Of a stretch of 64,000 bases of DNA, positions 60,260 through 64,000 are shown piece after piece. This stretch comes from JAEZHK01 sp040768845 (GTDB lineage Bacteria > Bacillota > Clostridia > Christensenellales > Aristaeellaceae). The notes under the pieces are model-generated. The model worked only from the letters and a program-made list of their open reading frames with translations, did not search any database and was not told where the DNA came from. The DNA lies in NCBI GenBank assembly GCA_040768845.1, contig JAXGME010000008.1:1-64000 (forward strand), read 5' to 3'. Made by a program: the position numbers and the translations under genes. The stretch's first letter is position 1, and each line of letters opens with the position of its first letter.

Positions 60260-61165
60260 ATGCAAAAAGGAAAGGTCTTGAGCAACAAAATCTCCGCCCG
60301 CCTGTTTCTGGCGCCGGCCGTGATCTTTTTCATCCTGTTTATCGCATATCCGGTGGAATTCATCGTACAGGGCAGCTTTTTCAAGTGGTCCACGCTGGCG
60401 AACATGCAGTTTGTCGGCCTGGACAACTATAAGGCGCTCTTTCAGGACAAGGTTTTTGGCATCACGCTGCGCAACAGCCTGTACTGGATCGTGGTCACCG
60501 TCTTCGTCCAGATGCTGCTGGGCTTCACCTTCGCCTACATCATCGAGGAGAAGATGACCCGCCGCAAGTCGCTGTACCGCACCGTGTTCTTCATTCCGGT
60601 GGTCACGTCGGTGGTGGCGATCGCCATCCTGTTCAAGAACATGTTCTCGCCCTACCAGGGGCTGATCACCAACGCGCTGTACCGCATGGGCTTCAAGGGC
60701 CCGTTCAACTGGCTGGGCGACGTCCACAGCGCCATATTCGGCGTGATTGCGGTCAACATCTGGGAATGGACCGGCTGGTCTATGCTTTTGTACATCGCGG
60801 GCATTTCCCAGATATCGCCCGATATCAAGGAGGCCGCCATGATCGACGGCGCGAAGGGCTTTCGCCTGATCCGCCGCATCTACCTGCCGCTGCTCGCCCC
60901 GGTGCACAAGTCGCTGATCATGCTGGGCATCATCGGCTCGCTGCAGACCTTTGCCCTCGTCTATTCGATGACCAGCGGCGGCCCGAATTCCGCCTCCGAA
61001 ATGCCGGGCACCTACATCTTCCGCATGGGCTTTTCGGTGCAGCAGATGGGGTACGCGTCGGCGATTTCCGTGGTGGTGCTGCTGATCGCGCTGATTCTGA
61101 CGGTGGCGCAGGTCGTGACCGTCGGCTCCGGCAACTTCATCGGAAAGGGAGGCGAGCGCGCATGA
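60260..61165 (+). CDS. Sugar ABC permease, UgpA/MalF type
   Basis: 301 residues. It opens with ARLFLAPAVIFFILFIAYPV-like helix one and has the contact loop EAAMIDGAKGFRLIRRIYLP. GGGGAGG precedes the ATG. It is coupled to the second permease by a 4-nt overlap. Confidence 0.92.
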   Translation: MQKGKVLSNKISARLFLAPAVIFFILFIAYPVEFIVQGSFFKWSTLANMQFVGLDNYKALFQDKVFGITLRNSLYWIVVTVFVQMLLGFTFAYIIEEKMTRRKSLYRTVFFIPVVTSVVAIAILFKNMFSPYQGLITNALYRMGFKGPFNWLGDVHSAIFGVIAVNIWEWTGWSMLLYIAGISQISPDIKEAAMIDGAKGFRLIRRIYLPLLAPVHKSLIMLGIIGSLQTFALVYSMTSGGPNSASEMPGTYIFRMGFSVQQMGYASAISVVVLLIALILTVAQVVTVGSGNFIGKGGERA

Positions 61166-61983
61166 AGCGGGGAAAGTTTGAATGGCTGTGGAAGCTGGGC
61201 CTGGGCGCCGTCGCGCTTTTGTGGATGGTGCCGCTGGTCTACATGGTCAGCATGTCCTTCCGCCCGGCGGAGCTGGCCTTTGAGCCGGTGCTGTTTTTGC
61301 CGCCGGTGGTGGACACCAACTACCGCCTGGTGCTGTCCCAGAGCTCGCTGGGCTGGAACTTCCTGTCCAGCGCCGTGGTGACCGTGTCGACGGTCATCCT
61401 GGTGGCGCTCTTCGCGTCGATGGCCACCTTCGGGCTGACGCGCAGGGAGATCGTGCACAAGAAGCTGATCTACAACCTCCTCATGATCACGCTGATGGTG
61501 CCCATCAGCGCGCTGGTGATCCCGCTGGCGCAGATCAACAGCCGGCTGGGGTGGCTCAACCGTTATCAGGGGCTGATCCTCCCGTACACGGCGCTGGGCA
61601 TCCCCTTTGCCATCGTGGTGCTCAAGGGCTTTATGGATTCCTTCCCCGAGGAGCTCGAGGAGGCCGCGACGGTGGACGGCTGCGGGTACTGGCGGCTGTT
61701 CTTCCAGGTGGTGCTGCCCATCCTGCGCCCGGGCATGATCGTGATCGTCATCTGGCAGTTTTTGACGTCCTGGAACGAATTTTTCCTGGCGCTGGTCACG
61801 ATGAGCGACGTGAACATGAAGACGCTGACCCTCGTCCCCATGCAGTATCAGGGCTTCTACTTCAGCCAGCCGGGCGCGCTGTTCGCGGTGCTGGTCATCA
61901 TCACGTTCCCGATGATCGCGTTTTACATTGCGGTGCAGAAGTACTTCGTCAGCGGCATGATGAGCGGCGCGATCAAGGGCTGA
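61162..61983 (+). CDS. Sugar ABC permease, UgpE/MalG type
   Basis: 273 residues, six helices, contact loop EAATVDGCGYWRLFFQVVLP, C-terminus FVSGMMSGAIKG typical of this group. It overlaps the previous gene by ATGA. No ATPase gene follows, so a shared ATPase is likely. Confidence 0.92.
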   Translation: MKRGKFEWLWKLGLGAVALLWMVPLVYMVSMSFRPAELAFEPVLFLPPVVDTNYRLVLSQSSLGWNFLSSAVVTVSTVILVALFASMATFGLTRREIVHKKLIYNLLMITLMVPISALVIPLAQINSRLGWLNRYQGLILPYTALGIPFAIVVLKGFMDSFPEELEEAATVDGCGYWRLFFQVVLPILRPGMIVIVIWQFLTSWNEFFLALVTMSDVNMKTLTLVPMQYQGFYFSQPGALFAVLVIITFPMIAFYIAVQKYFVSGMMSGAIKG

Positions 61984-62005
61984 CCGGCGCCTAAAGCGCG
62001 CCGCC

Positions 62006-62035
62006 TTGAAAAACCCGCCCCATCCGGGGTATAAT
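62006..62035 (+). promoter_or_regulatory. Promoter of the ROK regulator
   Basis: TTGAAA (62006-62011), 18 bp, TATAAT (62030-62035). The spacer contains CCCC-AT-CCGGGG. It gives the regulator its own expression besides read-through. Confidence 0.7.
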
Positions 62036-62116
62036 CAGTGGAAACGCGGTGACGCTCCGGTTTTGCGGACTGCCGCGCCGCCGGGCGCGGCAAATCCTTG
62101 GGCAGTGGGGGTACGT

Positions 62117-63331
62117 ATGAGCGAGTCCATCATCGAGACCCGAAAATACTATAAGCGCAACAAGATTCTCAACCTGATCCGCACCTGCGGGCGCCTGTCC
62201 CGCTACGACATCAAAAAGATGACCTCCTACAGCATGGCCACGGTGCTGGGCGTCATCGACGAACTGCTGGAAAAGGGATACCTCTACGAGGAGGAGAGCA
62301 GCGACGGCCACGTCGGGCGCAAGCCGACGTGGCTGCGCATCAACCCGGAGTTCGGCAGCTTCATCGGCGTGGAATTCAACGCGACGCGCATGAACTGCGC
62401 GATGCTGGGCTTCTGCGACAACGTAATGGGCAGCGCCTCCCGCGTGATCGACCCCGGCGACAGCTCGGAGGACGTGCTGGAAAAGCTGGCCGGACTGATC
62501 GAGGAAGTGCTCCGGGCCCACAGGCCCAACCAGCTCTTCGGCATCGGCATCGGCCTGCCCGGCTACTATGACAGCGAGCGGGGCGTCGGGCTGGAGTACG
62601 CCTTTATCAAGGCGTGGCGCAACGTGCCCGTCAAGGCCTTCATCGAGGCGCGGTTCCAATGCCCCTGCTACGTGGAAAACAACGTGACCGCGATGGCCAT
62701 CGGCTACAAGCACCGGAAGCTGCCGCCCGGATACACGGACGACTTTCTGTTCGTCTCCATCCGCAATGGCGTCCGGCTCGTCCCGGTGATCAACAACGAG
62801 CTCTTCCTCAGCAACAAGGGCTACGCCGGGCAGCTGGGCCACACCAAGGTGTACGGCAGCAACCGGCTGTGCACCTGCGGCCGGCGGGGCTGCCTGAACG
62901 CGGAGGTGTCCGACGTGGGCCTCCGGGTCAAGCTGATCGAGGCGGCGCTGGCGGGAGGGATGCCCGCCCTTCTGGCGCGCGTCGGCGGCGACTATACGAG
63001 GATCGGCGTCGGCGCCTTCGTGGACCTGGCCCTCGAGGGGGACCCGTCCGCCCTCCGGCTCCTGGGCGAGACGGCCGAGTACCTGGGCCAGTCGCTGGGC
63101 GTCATTCTGGACATCCTGGCGCCGCGCCACATCGTGCTCTACGGCGAGCTGATCCGCGCGGGCGACGCGTTCATGGGGCCGCTGCGCTCGGCGCTGGAGC
63201 GCAACGCGATCCCGGACAACTTCGAGCACCTGACCGTGATCCCCTGCGAGTGCGACGAGAGCATGGGCGCGTACGGTGCCGCGGCCCTGGTGATCAACCG
63301 TCAGTTTGAGTTCCTGAAGGAAACAATCTAG
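62117..63331 (+). CDS. ROK-family transcription regulator
   Basis: 404 residues. N-terminal winged helix (NKILNLIRTCGRLSRYDIKK, then MTSYSMATVLGVIDELLEKG) and a ROK sugar-binding domain with GIGIGLPGYYD and the zinc motif CTCGRRGCLNAE. The catalytic ExGH region reads YAGQLGHTKVY, so it is a sensor more than a kinase. It most likely represses the deoxysugar operon upstream. The ATG follows GTGGGGG. Confidence 0.92.
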   Translation: MSESIIETRKYYKRNKILNLIRTCGRLSRYDIKKMTSYSMATVLGVIDELLEKGYLYEEESSDGHVGRKPTWLRINPEFGSFIGVEFNATRMNCAMLGFCDNVMGSASRVIDPGDSSEDVLEKLAGLIEEVLRAHRPNQLFGIGIGLPGYYDSERGVGLEYAFIKAWRNVPVKAFIEARFQCPCYVENNVTAMAIGYKHRKLPPGYTDDFLFVSIRNGVRLVPVINNELFLSNKGYAGQLGHTKVYGSNRLCTCGRRGCLNAEVSDVGLRVKLIEAALAGGMPALLARVGGDYTRIGVGAFVDLALEGDPSALRLLGETAEYLGQSLGVILDILAPRHIVLYGELIRAGDAFMGPLRSALERNAIPDNFEHLTVIPCECDESMGAYGAAALVINRQFEFLKETI

Positions 63332-63491
63332 TAGTCCACGAAGTCCAAGAACCGATGATAGGGCGCAGAGATTTTTCTGCCCGGCACGGAGCCGGAGCGC
63401 AGGCGTAGCAGCGCTACGTCAAGCGGAGAGCGACACAGCCGGACAGGAAAAGATCCAGCCATAGCGCGGGAATTGGGCTTCGCGGACTACT
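63330..63491. repeat. Near-palindromic 162-bp element (MITE-like or structured RNA)
   Basis: The left arm AGTAGTCCACGAAGTCCAA matches the reverse complement of the right arm, AGTAGTCCGCGAAGCCCAA, at 17 of 19 positions. Pairing continues inwards (TTTCTGCCCGGC with GCCGGACAGGAAA, among others) to a central CGTAG-CAGCG-CTACG. The element starts inside the ROK stop codon. It contains no frame of note. It could be a small nonautonomous transposon or a terminator-like structured RNA between the two convergent genes. Confidence 0.7.
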
Positions 63492-63504
63492 GGTAGTTCG
63501 TCCA

Positions 63505-64000
63505 CTAGGGCGCTCCGCCGCCGTCAATCGCCCGGACCGCCGCCCGCGCCCGCCGGTAGCGGGTCAGCTTTTCATCGCAGCGCCGCCGGGGCAGGTATGT
63601 GACGCCCTTCGGCACCATCGCGGCGGCAGCTTTTTCGTACCCGGAAAATTCGCCGGACGCGACCGCGCACACCATCGCCAGCCCGACGATCCCGGCGTCT
63701 CCGGAGGCCGCCGCGTCCACCGGCATGCCCAGCACGTCCGCCTTGATCTGCATGTGAAGCGCGGACCGCGAACAGCCGCCGGTGGCCACCAGACGCGCGG
63801 GCGCGGCGCCCAGCGCCGCCAGAAGATCGCAGTTGACGCGCGTTTCCATGCACAGGCCCTCGTGCAGCGCGCGGTACATCTGCGCCTTTGAGGTGCCCAG
63901 CGTCAGCCCCAGAAACGCGCCCTGCGCGCCTGTACCCCGGTCCATCGGGTTTTGCGCCAGATAGGGCAGGAAAAGCGCCGAACCGGCGTCCTCCGCGCAG
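63505..64000 (-). CDS. FGGY carbohydrate kinase, C-terminal part (cut by window end)
   Basis: About 164 residues are visible: LFLPYLAQNPMDRGTGAQGA, then TSKAQMYRALHEGLCMETRV, ARLVATGGCSRSALHMQIKA and DAAASGDAGIVGLAMVCAVA. These are the C-terminal FGGY_C marks of xylulokinase-like enzymes. The start lies beyond base 64000. It converges on the ROK regulator across the palindromic element. Confidence 0.9.
   Translation of the reverse strand, partial: CAEDAGSALFLPYLAQNPMDRGTGAQGAFLGLTLGTSKAQMYRALHEGLCMETRVNCDLLAALGAAPARLVATGGCSRSALHMQIKADVLGMPVDAAASGDAGIVGLAMVCAVASGEFSGYEKAAAAMVPKGVTYLPRRRCDEKLTRYRRARAAVRAIDGGGAP

Noticed and set aside
63505..63945. A complete 146-residue gene
   Set aside because: The frame stays open to the window end and has FGGY kinase C-terminal motifs, so it is the 3' part of a longer gene.

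Overview
The window is high-GC DNA (roughly 60% by eye) with strong AGGAGG-type ribosome binding sites, TTGACA/TATAAT promoters and dense operons. The gene families are typical of gut Clostridia: LplB/LplC sugar permeases, a YesM/YesN two-component pair, an anaerobic sulfatase maturase, clostridial-type phage genes and FAD_oxidored enzymes. I infer an anaerobic Firmicute, perhaps of the Christensenellales; no rRNA or housekeeping marker is present to settle this.

Layout. (1) 1-4.2 kb is an insertion-sequence pile-up. An IS481-like element (cut by the window edge) truncates an IS256-like element, which itself cuts off a membrane sensor gene; an IS5-like element interrupts an already frameshifted sugar-permease gene. 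(2) 4.2-15.8 kb is a complete type I-E CRISPR-Cas locus on the minus strand: consensus promoter, cas3-cas8e-cse2-cas7e-cas5e-cas6e, a degenerate repeat cluster, cas1-cas2, and a 41-repeat array whose far end abuts a 5'-truncated SARP-type regulator. (3) 15.8-26.6 kb is a decayed prophage or phage-like element: IS5-truncated P4-type primase, SNF2 helicase, a sigma-like regulator, four tandem promoter/terminator units, HNH nuclease, terminase small subunit, ParB-methylase fusion, several small genes and a fragment of terminase large subunit. It lies next to tRNA-Lys(CTT). (4) 26.7-28.7 kb holds a broken HMA-domain gene and an IS110 element. (5) 28.9-37.1 kb is a sulfatase with an SsuABC-like transporter, a LacI regulator with two visible operators, and a sulfatase-maturing radical SAM enzyme. 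(6) 37.2-39.3 kb is a LysR regulator divergent from a split chromate transporter. (7) 39.4-56.4 kb has five FAD_oxidored-family enzymes around an LplB/LplC/solute-binding transporter and a YesM/YesN-like pair, followed by a cyclase-family hydrolase and glucose-6-phosphate dehydrogenase. (8) 56.5-64 kb is a deoxysugar module: rhamnulokinase-like kinase, class II aldolase, sugar ABC transporter, ROK regulator, and the end of another FGGY kinase.

Most notable observation. Directly after the cas6e stop codon lies a near-perfect type I-E repeat hairpin with the same 8-nt crRNA handle as the array. The sequence following it matches a site in the 3' end of cas3, just upstream of cas8e. Positions 1-17 match except position 6, and the next mismatch is position 18; these are the flipped-out, unpaired positions of a type I-E guide. 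The target is preceded by AAG, the classical I-E PAM. This looks like a CreR-type regulatory crRNA by which Cascade could repress its own genes. A second candidate system is the ABAB array of four small promoter-plus-terminator units in the prophage (19.75-20.25 kb).

In all three transport operons the solute-binding protein has a signal peptide but no lipobox cysteine, and in all three a GC-rich hairpin follows the solute-binding gene.
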